Assembly (NCBI GenBank): GCA_020073365.1
Contig: JAIQFL010000053.1
Span: forward strand, 1-44,034
Source of the DNA: Terriglobia bacterium
Lineage (GTDB): Bacteria > Acidobacteriota > Terriglobia > Bryobacterales > Bryobacteraceae
Reading direction: 5' to 3'
DNA length: 44,034 nucleotides
Shown here: piece after piece, positions 43,707-44,034 of the stretch
How the letters are laid out: the number at the start of each line of letters is the position of its first letter
How positions within the stretch are numbered: the first letter of the stretch is position 1
Notes under the pieces: model-generated
Databases searched by the model: none
Told to the model about the DNA's origin: nothing
What the model saw: the letters and a program-made list of their open reading frames with translations, nothing else
Made by a program: the position numbers and the translations under genes

Positions 43707-43830
43707 TTAGCAGGTCGTCAACCGTGGGAAATCCTCGGAATGCCGTATGATCCAACCACTCCTCACCACGGCTGAACCTGACGCAGTGGTCAATAAAAAG
43801 TCTAACACGTAGAGAACTCCAAACCAGAAT
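43707..43830 (-). pseudogene. DUF6883-like gene, 5' part removed by an insertion sequence
   Basis: The frame reads FGVLYVLDFLLTTASGSAVV then RSGWIIRHSEDFPRLTTC and stops at 43707, 20 bp before the DUF4926 start. The WIIR-x-x-EDFPRLTTC ending is what I recall for DUF6883 proteins, which pair with DUF4926. Only about 40 C-terminal residues remain. The match stops where the IS end begins (43831), so the insertion has separated the 5' part, which may still lie beyond the element. Confidence 0.65.
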
Positions 43831-44034
43831 TGTCCAATGCAAGATGATCCTGAAATGAAGTACGTTTCCAATGCAAGATGATCCTGAAATTCGTGGTCTG
43901 CCACCCTTTCAGGTGGATGCGAATTGGGATGAAGAACGTGGAGGGGCTAACGCCCCAGGAAATCGATGATTTTATCAAGGGCAGCTCGCAGATCGAGTTT
44001 GCCGGTGAAACCCGGCGGGAGATCTACGACTGGA
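43831..44034 (+). mobile_element. left end of an insertion sequence (continues past window)
   Basis: TGTCCAATGCAAGATGATCC starts at 43831 and the 24-nt unit from TCCAATGC to CCTGAAAT is present twice (43833-43856 and 43867-43890), 34 bp apart. Repeated end sequences of this kind are transposase-binding sites in several IS families, IS21 among them. A transposase reading frame starts at 43929. The element interrupts a DUF6883-like gene. The right end is not in the window, so its family and length cannot be settled. Confidence 0.7.
43929..44034 (+). CDS. IS transposase, N-terminal fragment (truncated by window edge)
   Basis: The frame from the ATG at 43929 reads MKNVEGLTPQEIDDFIKGSS then QIEFAGETRREIYDW and continues off the window. 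The LTPQEIxxFIxxSxxIxFxGExRxEIYxW pattern is the N-terminus of integrase-core (DDE) transposases common in soil Acidobacteriota and Proteobacteria. A ribosome site is not obvious. Only about 35 residues are visible, so catalytic residues cannot be checked. Confidence 0.7.
   Translation, partial: MKNVEGLTPQEIDDFIKGSSQIEFAGETRREIYDW

Overview
The window looks like a chromosomal piece of a GC-rich soil acidobacterium of the Solibacter/Bryobacter kind. This is inferred from gene style, not from a marker gene. The signs are an Oar-like TonB-dependent receptor with an N-terminal carboxypeptidase-regulatory fold, a beta-propeller/amidohydrolase fusion, Ig-like repeats of the 'PxMVSxGQSSTLTW' type, a large TPR/PEGA Ser/Thr kinase, a Tat-exported Gfo/Idh/MocA protein and many REP-like palindromes. 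No rRNA or tRNA gene was seen.

Layout. 1-2415: right-hand part of a CRISPR array, 34 repeats of 36 nt. Its far end is decayed and abuts an ABC-F gene (2476-4113). 4141-4813: a REP-associated transposase (RAYT) between inverted REP palindromes. 4838-7905: minus-strand operon selD-pyrF-Gfo/Idh/MocA. The selD gene is longer than a plain ORF reading suggests: it starts at 7905 and reads an in-frame UGA as selenocysteine at residue 17, with a SECIS-like hairpin just after it. 7932-9344: divergent secreted Ntn-hydrolase of the C45/phospholipase-B type. 9437-11082: a frameshifted small secreted protein, then an ECF sigma factor with a membrane partner protein. 11271-14873: Oar-like receptor. 14978-22017: minus-strand cluster pal, ybgF/cpoB-like, Ser/Thr kinase, PEGA-like secreted protein, with a HEAT-SUKH gene upstream.

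22200-30500 is a mosaic of intact and broken genes: two frameshifted secreted proteins, an intact propeller/amidohydrolase (27437-30430), and decayed pieces of that amidohydrolase locus at 23737-23881 and 32683-32775. 30544-32667 holds a divergent DinB-like gene and a MocR-type regulator.

32756-38334 is the most interesting block. It carries a fused E1-like/YcaO cyclodehydratase and a SagB-type dehydrogenase (an azoline/azole RiPP, or TOMM, modification pair) with no recognisable precursor peptide. On the same strand 33 bp later come an AAA ATPase and an HNH nuclease that look like a Septu (PtuA/PtuB) antiphage pair. The remainder holds a GNAT enzyme, a secreted metallopeptidase with eight Ig-like repeats, an HlyD-type efflux adaptor, and a DUF6883/DUF4926 pair whose first member is cut by an insertion sequence running off the right edge.

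Defence and mobility are over-represented: CRISPR, Septu, RAYT/REP and an IS. The two candidate systems most worth following are the selenoprotein SelD and the orphan YcaO-SagB pair beside Septu.
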